In this document: positions 47,859 through 55,335 of the stretch, piece after piece | How positions within the stretch are numbered: the stretch's first letter is position 1 | Layout: each line of letters begins with the position of its first letter | Source of the DNA: Micromonospora_J zhanjiangensis | GTDB taxonomy: Bacteria; Actinomycetota; Actinomycetes; Mycobacteriales; Micromonosporaceae | Assembly (NCBI RefSeq): GCF_042650605.1 | Contig: NZ_JBHSBN010000002.1 | Span: 1-64,000 of the forward strand | Reading direction: 5' to 3' | DNA length: 64,000 nucleotides | Notes under the pieces: model-generated | Database searches by the model: none | Seen by the model: only the letters and a program-made list of their open reading frames with translations | Told to the model about the DNA's origin: nothing | Translations under genes and position numbers: made by a program

Positions 47859-48009
47859 CCGGGCCGTCGCCGAGCCACAGCGCCCGTACCGTCGCCCGTA
47901 CGCAGGTCTCCCGCAGCCGGCCGCAGGAGCACCGGTGTCCGTCCTGGAGGAGTCGCCGGCCGCAGGTGGCGAAGCGGACCGGCGGCGACGGGGTGGCTTG
48001 TGCGGACAT
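47797..48009 (-). CDS. Small putative zinc-ribbon protein
   Basis: 70 residues from ATG 48009. Support: an AAGGAAGG ribosome site eight bases upstream, a TAGGAT -10 element (48034-48039, minus strand), and cysteines FATCGRRLLQDGHRCSCG, then RLRETC, in a zinc-ribbon-like spacing (C-x10-C-x-C-x6-C). The C-terminal part is Pro/Ser/Arg-rich and overlaps the convergent hypothetical gene antisense, so the true extent of the domain may end near the overlap. No family recognised; function unknown. Confidence 0.5.
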   Translation of the reverse strand: MSAQATPSPPVRFATCGRRLLQDGHRCSCGRLRETCVRATVRALWLGDGPVSPTPPGHPSPSPRRSTRPR

Positions 48010-48033
48010 TTCGGGCACCTTCCTTTTGTCGGC

Positions 48034-48039
48034 ATCCTA
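48034..48039 (-). promoter_or_regulatory. -10 element of small cysteine-rich gene
   Basis: TAGGAT on the minus strand; the predicted start leaves a leader of about 18 bases containing AAGGAAGG. Confidence 0.4.
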
Positions 48040-48275
48040 CCGTCGAAATGGTCGTCCGCGGTGAGCTGTGTCACTCTGGGTGTCCGATGGTGGAAAGCTA
48101 CCAGTGGGTAACATTGCTCGTGGGAAACCGCACAACAGCCCGCGGTTGACCAAGCGTTTCCGGACGCGAAAGGCTGCGCCAGCAGAACTACGCGCCGTGC
48201 CGGCAGAGGCAGCCCGCGTGGCGACCTCGCCGGGCCGGCCGACAGGCACACCAACAGGAGGGTCGTCGAAGCACG
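48040..48275 (+). promoter_or_regulatory. Upstream region of the etfBA operon
   Basis: This 236-bp region holds no gene. It is less GC-rich near 48060-48130 and includes a TAACAT -10-like element at 48109-48114, which would leave a leader of about 155 bases. GGAGGG at 48258-48263 is the ribosome site for etfB. No riboswitch fold was recognised. Confidence 0.4.
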
Positions 48276-49055
48276 ATGAACATCGTCGTACTCGTCAAGC
48301 AGGTGCCCGACTCGGGCGCGGACCGCAACCTGCGCAGTGACGACAACACCGTCGACCGCGGGTCGGCAACCAACGTCATCAACGAGATGGACGAGTACGC
48401 CATCGAGGAGGCGTTGCGGATCAAGGAGGCGCACGGCGGCGAGGTGACCATCCTGACGATGGGACCGGACAAGGCCACCGAGTCGATCCGCAAGGCCCTG
48501 TCGATGGGGCCGGACAAGGCCGTCCACGTGCTCGACGACGCGCTGCACGGTTCCTGCGCGGTGGCCACCTCCAAGGTGCTCGCCGCCGCCCTCGGCCGGC
48601 TGAACGCCGACCTGGTGATCTGCGGCGCGGAGTCCACCGACGGCCGGGTGCAGGTCATGCCGCACATGCTCGCCGAGCGGCTCGGCGTCGCCGCGCTCAC
48701 CGGCGCCCGCAAGGTGGTGGTCGACGGGTCCACCCTGACCGTCGAGCGGCAGACCGAGGAGGGCTACGAGACGGTCAGCGCCGCGACCCCGGCCGTCGTC
48801 TCGGTCTGGGACACCATCAACGAGCCGCGCTACCCCTCCTTCAAGGGCATCATGGCGGCCAAGAAGAAGCCGGTCGAGACGTTGTCCCTGGCCGACCTCG
48901 GCGTCGCGCCGACGGAGGTCGGGTTCGACGGCGCCACCAGTGCGGTCGTCGAGCACAGCAAGCGGCCGCCGCGCTCCGGCGGCGAGAAGATCACCGACGA
49001 GGGCGAGGGCGGCGTGCGGCTGGTCGAGTTCCTCGCGTCCGAGAAGTTCGTCTGA
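48276..49055 (+). CDS. etfB: Electron transfer flavoprotein beta subunit
   Basis: 259 residues from ATG 48276. Family features: MNIVVLVKQVPDSGADRNL start, NEMDEYAIEEALRIKEAHGGEVTILTMGPDKA, DLVICGAESTDGRVQVMPHMLAERLG (AMP-binding region) and VVSVWDTINEPRYPSFKGIMAAKKKPV, the recognition-loop segment that docks partner dehydrogenases. With EtfA it accepts electrons from acyl-CoA and related dehydrogenases and passes them to the quinone pool via ETF-QO. It is followed 13 bases later by etfA. Confidence 0.96.
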   Translation: MNIVVLVKQVPDSGADRNLRSDDNTVDRGSATNVINEMDEYAIEEALRIKEAHGGEVTILTMGPDKATESIRKALSMGPDKAVHVLDDALHGSCAVATSKVLAAALGRLNADLVICGAESTDGRVQVMPHMLAERLGVAALTGARKVVVDGSTLTVERQTEEGYETVSAATPAVVSVWDTINEPRYPSFKGIMAAKKKPVETLSLADLGVAPTEVGFDGATSAVVEHSKRPPRSGGEKITDEGEGGVRLVEFLASEKFV

Positions 49056-49068
49056 GGGGGGCCGGTCC

Positions 49069-50028
49069 ATGTCTGAGGTTCTGGTAGTCGTCGAGGCCAC
49101 CCGGGAATTCGGCGTCAAGAAGGTCACCCTCGAACTGCTCACCCTGGCCCGCCAGCTGGGCACCCCGGCCGCGGTGGTGCTCGGCGGCAGCGGTGCCGCC
49201 GCCGCGCTCACCGACAAGCTCGGCGAGTACGGCGCCGAGAAGATCTACGCCGCCGAGGGCGACGAGATCGACGGGTACCTGGTGGCGCCCAAGGCGACCG
49301 TGCTGGCCGACCTGGTCAGGCGGGTGCAGCCGGCGGCCGTCCTGCTCGCCTCCAGCCAGGAGGGCAAGGAGATCGCGGCCCGGCTCGCGGTCAAGCTGGA
49401 CAACGGCATCCTCACCGACGTGGTCGGGCTGGACGCCGACGGCACCGCCACCCAGGTGGCCTTCGCCGGCTCGACCATCGTGAAGTCCAAGGTGACCCGC
49501 GGCCTGCCGCTGGTGACCCTGCGTCCCAACTCGGTGCCGCCGACCCCGGCCGCCGCCACCCCGAGCGTCGAGCAGCTCGACGTCCAGCTCGGCGACGCGG
49601 ACAAGCTGGCCACGGTGGTGGAGCGGGTCGCCGAGCAGAAGGGCTCCCGGCCCGAGCTGACCGAGGCGTCGATCGTCGTCTCCGGCGGTCGCGGCGTCGG
49701 CAACGCCGACAACTTCAAGCTCGTCGAGGAGATCGCCGACCTGCTCGGCGGCGCCGTCGGGGCGTCCCGGGCCGCGGTCGACTCCGGCTTCTACCCGCAC
49801 CAGTTCCAGGTCGGGCAGACCGGCAAGACCGTCTCCCCGCAGCTGTACGTGGCGCTGGGCATCTCCGGCGCGATCCAGCACCGGGCCGGCATGCAGACCT
49901 CGAAGACCATCGTCGCGGTGAACAAGGACGCCGAGGCGCCGATCTTCGAACTGGCCGACTACGGCGTGGTGGGTGACCTGTTCAAGGTCGTACCGCAGGC
50001 CGCCGAGGAGATCCGCAAGCGCAAGTGA
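49069..50028 (+). CDS. etfA: Electron transfer flavoprotein alpha subunit
   Basis: 319 residues from ATG 49069 with GAGGGGGG upstream. The C-terminal FAD domain is clear: VVSGGRGVGNADNFKLVEEIADLLGGAVGASRAAVDSGF, YPHQFQVGQTGKTVSPQLYVALGISGAIQH and TIVAVNKDAEAPIFELADYGVVGDLF. It binds FAD and pairs with EtfB. In actinomycetes this pair commonly precedes a cysteine desulfurase and mnmA, as here. No ETF-QO gene is in the window. Confidence 0.96.
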   Translation: MSEVLVVVEATREFGVKKVTLELLTLARQLGTPAAVVLGGSGAAAALTDKLGEYGAEKIYAAEGDEIDGYLVAPKATVLADLVRRVQPAAVLLASSQEGKEIAARLAVKLDNGILTDVVGLDADGTATQVAFAGSTIVKSKVTRGLPLVTLRPNSVPPTPAAATPSVEQLDVQLGDADKLATVVERVAEQKGSRPELTEASIVVSGGRGVGNADNFKLVEEIADLLGGAVGASRAAVDSGFYPHQFQVGQTGKTVSPQLYVALGISGAIQHRAGMQTSKTIVAVNKDAEAPIFELADYGVVGDLFKVVPQAAEEIRKRK

Positions 50029-50163
50029 GGTGGGTGGCGGGGTGGGCCGCCGTACCCGGCGCGGACCGTCAGGCTTGATGTCCGCGCCGGGCCCGGCGGC
50101 CCACCCCTCGCGCGTCGCCCACCGTCGGGGCAGTGTGCGGTCAGGGTGGCATCCGGGCGGCGA

Positions 50164-50169
50164 TAGGCT
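50164..50169 (+). promoter_or_regulatory. -10 element of cysteine desulfurase gene
   Basis: TAGGCT lies five bases before GTG 50175 and eight before ATG 50178, consistent with leaderless initiation at one of the two adjacent in-frame codons. Confidence 0.55.
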
Positions 50170-50177
50170 GGGTCGTG

Positions 50178-51356
50178 ATGACCTACTTGGATCACGCGGC
50201 GACCACGCCGATGCTCGACGAGGCGCTGGAGGCGTACGTCGCCACCGCCCGTGAGGTCGGCAACGCCTCGTCGCTGCACGCCGCCGGTCGGGGCGCCCGC
50301 CGCCGGATCGAGGAGTCGCGGGAGCGGATCGCCGCCGCGCTGGGTGCCCGGCCGTCCGAGGTGATCTTCACGGGCGGCGGTACCGAGAGCGACAACCTGG
50401 CGGTGAAGGGCATCTTCTGGGCGCGCCGGTCGGCCACACCGGGCCGGACCCGGGTGGTGGCCAGTTCCGTCGAGCACCACGCGGTGCTGGACACAGTCGA
50501 GTGGCTGCGCCGGCACGAGGACGCCTCGGTCGGTCTGCTCCCGGTCGACTCCGTCGGTCGGCTCGACCCGGCCACGCTGGCGGCCGAACTCGACGCGCAC
50601 GGCGACCGGGTCGCCGTGGTCAGTGCCATGTGGGCCAACAACGAGGTCGGCACGGTGCAACCGGTCGCCGAGCTGGCCGCCCTGGCCGCCCGGCACGGCA
50701 TCCCGTTCCACACCGACGCCGTCCAGGCGGTCGGGCAGGTCCCGGTCGACTTCGCGGCCAGCGGTGCCGCCGCGCTCACCGTGACCGGGCACAAGCTCGG
50801 CGGCCCGATCGGGGTGGGCGCGCTGCTGCTCGGCCGGGACGTGCCGTGCACCCCGCTGCTGCACGGCGGCGGCCAGGAGCGGGACGTCCGCTCCGGCACC
50901 CTGGACACCCCCGGCGTCGTCGCGTTCGCCGTCGCGGTCGAGACCGCGGTGAAGAACCAGCAGGCGTACGCGGCCCGGGTCGGCGCGCTGCGCGACGACC
51001 TGGTGGCCCGGATCCGGCAGGCGGTGCCGGACGCGATCTTCAACGGCGACCCGGAGCACCGGCTGCCCGGCAACGCGCACTTCTCCTTCCCCGGCTGCGA
51101 GGGCGACGCGTTGCTGCTGCTGCTCGACGCCCAGGGCATCGCCTGCTCGACCGGGTCCGCCTGCTCGGCCGGGGTGGCCCAGCCGTCCCACGTACTGCTC
51201 GGGATGGGTGCCGACGACGACCGGGCACGCTCCTCGCTGCGCTTCGCCCTGGGCCACACCTCGACCGCCGCGGACGTGGACGCGCTGGTCGCCGCGCTGC
51301 CGGCGGCCGTCGACCGGGCCCGCCGCGCCGGCTCCCTCGGCTCCGCCCGCCCATGA
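50178..51356 (+). CDS. iscS: Cysteine desulfurase
   Basis: 392 residues from ATG 50178 (GTG 50175 is equally possible). NifS/IscS hallmarks: TYLDHAATTPMLDEAL, FTGGGTESDNLAVKG, VSAMWANNEVGTVQP, PLP-binding K206 (VTGHKLGGP) and the persulfide-forming C329 in TGSACSAGV. It supplies sulfur from L-cysteine, most likely for tRNA 2-thiouridylation by MnmA, whose gene follows 184 bp downstream. The stop codon lies inside a REP-like palindrome. The symbol follows common usage; NifS-like naming is equally valid. Confidence 0.93.
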   Translation: MTYLDHAATTPMLDEALEAYVATAREVGNASSLHAAGRGARRRIEESRERIAAALGARPSEVIFTGGGTESDNLAVKGIFWARRSATPGRTRVVASSVEHHAVLDTVEWLRRHEDASVGLLPVDSVGRLDPATLAAELDAHGDRVAVVSAMWANNEVGTVQPVAELAALAARHGIPFHTDAVQAVGQVPVDFAASGAAALTVTGHKLGGPIGVGALLLGRDVPCTPLLHGGGQERDVRSGTLDTPGVVAFAVAVETAVKNQQAYAARVGALRDDLVARIRQAVPDAIFNGDPEHRLPGNAHFSFPGCEGDALLLLLDAQGIACSTGSACSAGVAQPSHVLLGMGADDDRARSSLRFALGHTSTAADVDALVAALPAAVDRARRAGSLGSARP

Positions 51357-51405
51357 TCCGGGAGAGTCCTGCTCGCTCTGACGAGCCGAACTCTTCCGGA
51401 TCATG
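51352..51405. repeat. REP-like palindrome (family A) covering the iscS stop codon
   Basis: Arms 51352-51375 and 51382-51405 match at 21 of 24 positions around a six-base loop. The left arm CATGATCCGGGAGAGTCCTG is close to the element at 7713-7737. The TGA stop of the cysteine desulfurase gene is formed by the first bases of the repeat. Confidence 0.9.
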
Positions 51406-51510
51406 ATTGGCCCGGCCCGGCGCGGGTGTCGTCATCCGGGGCGGTCGGCCGTCGGAGAGGTGAACCTGCGCACCCGTACGGGCGGTAAGGAGCGGCGCGC
51501 CGGGCCGGGC

Positions 51511-51516
51511 TACGCT
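51511..51516 (+). promoter_or_regulatory. -10 element upstream of mnmA
   Basis: TACGCT 24 bases before GTG 51541; AAGGAGGTG in the short leader is a near-perfect ribosome site. Confidence 0.5.
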
Positions 51517-51540
51517 CGATGGCGTGAAGGAGGTGTCCCG

Positions 51541-52611
51541 GTGAGGGTGTTGGCGGCGATGTCCGGTGGGGTCGACTCGGCGGTGGCCGCCGCGCGGGCG
51601 GTGGCGGCCGGGCACGACGTGACCGGCGTGCACCTGGCGCTGGCCCGCAACCCGCAGACCTACCGCACCGGGGCCCGTGGCTGCTGCACGCTGGAGGACT
51701 CCCGGGACGCCCGGCGGGCCGCGGACGTGCTCGGCATCCCGTTCTACGTCTGGGACATGGCCGACCGGTTCCACGCCGACGTGGTGGACGACTTCGTCGC
51801 CGAGTACGCGGCGGGGCGCACCCCGAACCCGTGCCTGCGCTGCAACGAGAAGATCAAGTTCGCGGCGGTGCTGGACCGGGCGGTGGCGCTCGGCTTCGAC
51901 GCCGTGGTCACCGGTCACCACGCCCGGCTGGGCGCCGACGGGCTGCTGCGGCGCAGCGTCGACGCGGCCAAGGACCAGTCGTATGTGCTGGCGGTGCTGA
52001 CCCGCGAGCAACTCGACCGGTCGATGTTCCCGCTCGGCGACTCGACCAAGGCGCAGGTCCGCGCCGAGGCCGCCGAGCGTGGCCTGGCGGTGGCCGACAA
52101 GCCGGACTCGCACGACATCTGCTTCATCGCCGACGGGGACACCCGTGGCTTCCTCGCCGACCGCCTCGGATCCGCCCCCGGCGACATCGTCGACGCGGGG
52201 ACCGGCGCGGTGCTGGGCGGCCACGACGGCGCGTACGCCTACACCGTGGGCCAGCGACGCGGCCTGCGGTTGGAGACCCCGGCCCCGGACGGCCGGCCGC
52301 GCTACGTGTTGTCCATCACTCCGAAGACCAACACCGTGACGGTCGGCCCGGCCGAGGCGCTGGACGTGTCCGAAGTGAACGCCGAGCGCCCGGTCTGGAC
52401 CGGTGGTCCGGTGCCGACCGGACCGGTCGACTGCCAGGTGCAGCTGCGCGCGCACGGCGGCGTGGTGCCGGCGACGGTGCGCCTGGACGGCGGCACGCTC
52501 CGGGCCGAGCTGCACTCGCCGGCCCGCGGGGTGGCCGCCGGTCAGGCGATCGTGGCCTACCGTCCCGACCCGGCCGGCGACGTCGTCCTCGGCTCCGCCA
52601 CCATCCGCTGA
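51541..52611 (+). CDS. mnmA: tRNA 2-thiouridine(34) synthase
   Basis: 356 residues from GTG 51541, chosen for the AAGGAGG site and the VRVLAAMSGGVDSAVAAA start with its PP-loop. Catalytic cysteines are present at C101 (CLRCNEKIKF) and C194 (SHDICFIADGD). The ATP- and tRNA-binding C-terminal domain (KTNTVTVGPAEALDV, AVLGGHDGAYAYTVGQRRG) follows. It thiolates U34 of Lys, Glu and Gln tRNAs using sulfur relayed from the adjacent cysteine desulfurase. There is a slightly cysteine-rich GARGCCTLED segment near residue 45, as in other actinobacterial MnmA. Confidence 0.95.
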   Translation: MRVLAAMSGGVDSAVAAARAVAAGHDVTGVHLALARNPQTYRTGARGCCTLEDSRDARRAADVLGIPFYVWDMADRFHADVVDDFVAEYAAGRTPNPCLRCNEKIKFAAVLDRAVALGFDAVVTGHHARLGADGLLRRSVDAAKDQSYVLAVLTREQLDRSMFPLGDSTKAQVRAEAAERGLAVADKPDSHDICFIADGDTRGFLADRLGSAPGDIVDAGTGAVLGGHDGAYAYTVGQRRGLRLETPAPDGRPRYVLSITPKTNTVTVGPAEALDVSEVNAERPVWTGGPVPTGPVDCQVQLRAHGGVVPATVRLDGGTLRAELHSPARGVAAGQAIVAYRPDPAGDVVLGSATIR

Positions 52612-52680
52612 CCGCGGCCCGCCCCCGCATCCGCGTCCGCCCGGTGGCTCCGGGTCGGTGGGCCCGGCCGGGGCGGTGCG

Positions 52681-52686
52681 TAGAGT
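52681..52686 (+). promoter_or_regulatory. -10 element of the methionine-synthase-like gene
   Basis: TAGAGT, eight bases, then GTG 52695; no ribosome site is visible. Confidence 0.5.
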
Positions 52687-52694
52687 GATCGGAC

Positions 52695-53702
52695 GTGACC
52701 CAACCAACCTGGCCGTGGCCGGCCGGCGCGGCGACCGGGGTCGGGTCGATGCCCGGCACCGACGTCGCCGAGGCCCAGCGGATCGTGCTCGGTGAGCTGC
52801 CGGACCTGCCGCACCTGCCCGAGTTGCCCGCCCGTGGACCGGGGGCCGACCTGATCGGCCGGACCGCCGGGCTGCTGGTGGACCTGCCGGTCGAGCTGCA
52901 CGCGGCCCGCTGGCGGATCGCCGGCCGTCCCGGCCGGGACCTGCGTCGCGCGCACGACCTGATGGAACGCGACCTGGACCAGCTCACCGAGCAGGCCGAC
53001 GGGCTCGCCGGTCCGGTCAAGATCTCGGCGGCCGGCCCGTTCACCCTGGCCGCCGCGCTGGACCGGCCGATCGGCGGCCGGATGCTGCGGGACCCGGGAG
53101 CCGTGCGCGACCTGACCGGCTCGTTGGCCGAGGGGCTGCGCGAGCACGTCGCCACGGTGCGCCGCCGGCTGCCCGGGGCCACCGTGCTGCTCCAACTGGA
53201 CGAGCCGTCACTGCCGACCGTGCTGGCCGGACGGGTGCCGACCGAGAGCGGGCTCGGCGCGTACCGGCCGGTGGAGCAGAACGTGGCCGTCGACGCGCTG
53301 CGTTCGGTGCTGACCGCTGTCGGGGCGCCCGTCGTGCTGCACTGCTGCGCGCCGGACGTACCGGTGGGGTTGTTCCGCGCGGCCGGCGCGGCCGCGGTGG
53401 GGTTGGACCTGGACCTGTTGGGCCGCGACCTGGACCCGCTCGGCGAGGCGCTCGACGCGGGTCTCGGCCTGCTGGCCGGCGCCGCGCCGGCGACCGCGCC
53501 GCCGGCCGGTCGCGCGCCGTCCTCCGCCCAGGTCGCCGACCGGGTACGCCAGCTCTGGCACCGCCTCGGCTTCCCGCCCGCCCGGCTCGCCACGCAGGTG
53601 GTGGTGACCCCGACCTGCGGCCTGGCCGGCGCCACCCCCGAGTACGCCCGCGCGGTCCTCACCGCCTGCCGGGACGCCGGCCGGCGGCTGGCCGAGGCCT
53701 GA
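52695..53702 (+). CDS. Methionine synthase II (MetE C-terminal-like) family protein
   Basis: 335 residues from GTG 52695. It is a single TIM-barrel domain related to the C-terminal half of cobalamin-independent methionine synthase: ATGVGSMPGTDVAEAQRIVLGELPDLPHLPELPARGPGADLIGR, VKISAAGPFTLAA, LLQLDEPSLPTVL (Zn/substrate region), VLHCCAPDVP (putative Zn ligands His-Cys) and VVVTPTCGLAGATPEYARAVL (Zn-ligand Cys). There is no N-terminal folate half, so the methyl donor may not be methyltetrahydrofolate-triglutamate. This gene commonly lies between mnmA and ligA in actinomycetes. Function inferred as a methyltransferase, substrate uncertain. Confidence 0.85.
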   Translation: MTQPTWPWPAGAATGVGSMPGTDVAEAQRIVLGELPDLPHLPELPARGPGADLIGRTAGLLVDLPVELHAARWRIAGRPGRDLRRAHDLMERDLDQLTEQADGLAGPVKISAAGPFTLAAALDRPIGGRMLRDPGAVRDLTGSLAEGLREHVATVRRRLPGATVLLQLDEPSLPTVLAGRVPTESGLGAYRPVEQNVAVDALRSVLTAVGAPVVLHCCAPDVPVGLFRAAGAAAVGLDLDLLGRDLDPLGEALDAGLGLLAGAAPATAPPAGRAPSSAQVADRVRQLWHRLGFPPARLATQVVVTPTCGLAGATPEYARAVLTACRDAGRRLAEA

Positions 53703-53742
53703 CCCGGGTTTCCTGTCGCACCCGCCGGGCACTATCACCGGC

Positions 53743-54114
53743 ATGATCGGAAAACTGCGCAGCGTCGTCATCGACTGTCCCGATCCGCGCTCGCTCGCCG
53801 CCTTCTACAGCGAGTTGCTCGGCATCCCGGTCACGTACGACGACGAGGACGAGTGGGTGGTGGTCGGCGGTCCGGGACACGACGTCCGGCTCGCCTTCCA
53901 GCAGGCGCCGGGCCTGCGGGAGCCGCGCTGGCCGGATCCGGAGCGGCCGCAGCAGTTCCACCTCGACGTCACCGTCGACGACGTCGACGCGGCCGAGCGG
54001 CGGGTGCTCGAACTCGGTGCCACCCGGTTGCCCGGCGGCCAGGAGGGCGGCGACGACCGGTTCCGGGTCTACGCCGACCCGGCGGGTCACCCGTTCTGCC
54101 TCTGCTGGGAGTGA
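53743..54114 (+). CDS. VOC (glyoxalase-like) family protein
   Basis: 123 residues from ATG 53743. Two beta-alpha-beta-beta-beta modules: LRSVVIDCPDPRSLAAFYSELLGIPVTYDDEDEWVVV and FHLDVTVDDVDAAERRVLELGATRLPG, then FRVYADPAGHPFCLCWE. It matches the Glyoxalase_6 subgroup. VOC proteins bind a metal and either catalyse isomerisation or dioxygenation or serve as antibiotic-binding proteins; no choice can be made here. Confidence 0.88.
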   Translation: MIGKLRSVVIDCPDPRSLAAFYSELLGIPVTYDDEDEWVVVGGPGHDVRLAFQQAPGLREPRWPDPERPQQFHLDVTVDDVDAAERRVLELGATRLPGGQEGGDDRFRVYADPAGHPFCLCWE

Positions 54115-54148
54115 CCGGTCCGCGGTCCGCCGGGAGCGACCGGCCGGC

Positions 54149-54196
54149 CGTGGTCCGCCCGGCCCGTGGTCCGCCCGGCCCGTGGTCCGCCCGGTC
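54149..54196. repeat. 16-bp tandem repeat, three copies
   Basis: CGTGGTCCGCCCGGCC at 54149, 54165 and 54181 (last copy with one change) fills the gap between the VOC and ADP-ribosylglycohydrolase genes. No function is visible. Confidence 0.9.
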
Positions 54197-54272
54197 CGGC
54201 CGGCCGCGGGGCGGCGACGGGCCGGTCCGGCCGGGGTGGCGGGGTGGCCGGTCTTTCGTGGATCATGGCGGG

Positions 54273-55268
54273 ATGACCGGGAAGCGGGCGTCGGGATCAC
54301 TGTTCGGGCTGGCCTACGGCGACGCGCTCGGCAAACCGACCGAGTTCCTGTCGGTGGCCCAGATCGTCGACCGGTACGGTCCGGCCGGCCCGCGCGATCT
54401 GACCGGCGATCCGGCCATGGTCACCGACGACACCCAGATGGGCCTGGCGGTGGGCTGGGCGCTGCGCGAGGCCCCGGCCGCCGCCCCGGACGCACTGGAG
54501 CCGGTGCTGCGTCGGCGGTTCCTCGACTGGGCGAACAGCCCCGACAACAACCGGGCGCCCGGGATGACCTGCCTGCGGGCCTGCGGAAAACTGGCCGACG
54601 GCGGACCGTGGCAGCGGGCCACCGAGGGCCGGTCCAAGGGCTGCGGGGCCAACATGCGGGTCACCCCGGTCGGCCTGATGCCCGGCTACGACCTGGACAC
54701 CCTGGCCGGGGTGGCCCAGTTGCAGGCCGGCCTGACCCACGGTCACCCGACCGCCCTGGCGGCCAGCGAGCTGACCGCGTACGCCGTGCGCATGCTGCGC
54801 GACGGCGCGGCGGTGGGCGACCTGCCCGGCCTGCTGCGGCTGCGGGCGGCCGAGCAGCGCACCACCTACCGGGCCGACTGGCTCGGTGACCTGTGGCGGT
54901 GGGCGGAGGGCGCGGATCCGGTCGGTTTCATCGCCACCGGCTGGGACGAGTGCCTCGGCGCGCTCGACCGGCTGGCGGCGGCGTTGACCGACCCGGACGA
55001 CGGCGACGACCCGTGCCTGCGTACCGGTGACGGCTGGATCGCCGAGGAGGCGCTGGCCACGGCGGTGTACTGCGCGGTGCGGCACCGGGACGACCCGGTC
55101 GCCGCGCTGGCCCGGGCCGCCACCACCCGGGGCGACTCCGACTCGATTGCCTGCCTCACCGGCGCCTTCCTGGGCGCCGCCCACGGCATGGCGGCCTGGC
55201 CGGCGGGTTGGGCCGCCCGAATCGAGTACGCCGACCAGCTCACCGCCCTCGGCGCCGGCTGGGACTGA
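54273..55268 (+). CDS. ADP-ribosylglycohydrolase family protein (DraG-like)
   Basis: 331 residues from ATG 54273 with GGCGGG upstream; the longer frame before it is the repetitive intergenic DNA. Family motifs: SLFGLAYGDALGKPTEF, VTDDTQMGLAVGWAL (metal ligands T-D-D), KGCGANMRVTPVGL, LTHGHPTALAASEL and the C-terminal metal site GDSDSIACLTGAFLGAAHG. These enzymes hydrolyse ADP-ribosyl-arginine or ADP-ribosyl-nucleic acid links using two Mg2+. No DraT or NAD-transferase gene is adjacent, so its target is unknown. Confidence 0.93.
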   Translation: MTGKRASGSLFGLAYGDALGKPTEFLSVAQIVDRYGPAGPRDLTGDPAMVTDDTQMGLAVGWALREAPAAAPDALEPVLRRRFLDWANSPDNNRAPGMTCLRACGKLADGGPWQRATEGRSKGCGANMRVTPVGLMPGYDLDTLAGVAQLQAGLTHGHPTALAASELTAYAVRMLRDGAAVGDLPGLLRLRAAEQRTTYRADWLGDLWRWAEGADPVGFIATGWDECLGALDRLAAALTDPDDGDDPCLRTGDGWIAEEALATAVYCAVRHRDDPVAALARAATTRGDSDSIACLTGAFLGAAHGMAAWPAGWAARIEYADQLTALGAGWD

Positions 55269-55295
55269 GCCGCCCCCGATGTCGTACCGGCGGGA

Positions 55296-55321
55296 TAACG
55301 TGCACCGGTAGCGTGCACCGG
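55296..55321 (+). promoter_or_regulatory. Duplicated -10 element upstream of ligA
   Basis: A 13-bp unit is tandemly duplicated: TAACGTGCACCGG (55296-55308) and TAGCGTGCACCGG (55309-55321). Each begins with a TANNNT -10 hexamer, giving two possible starts 13 bp apart, followed by GGGGAGG as the ligA ribosome site. Confidence 0.5.
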
Positions 55322-55335
55322 GGAGGTCGCCAGCC

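Noticed and set aside
48040..48275. Upstream region of etfB examined for a riboswitch or tRNA
   Set aside because: No cloverleaf or known riboswitch core was recognised; only promoter-like hexamers and a ribosome site are supported.
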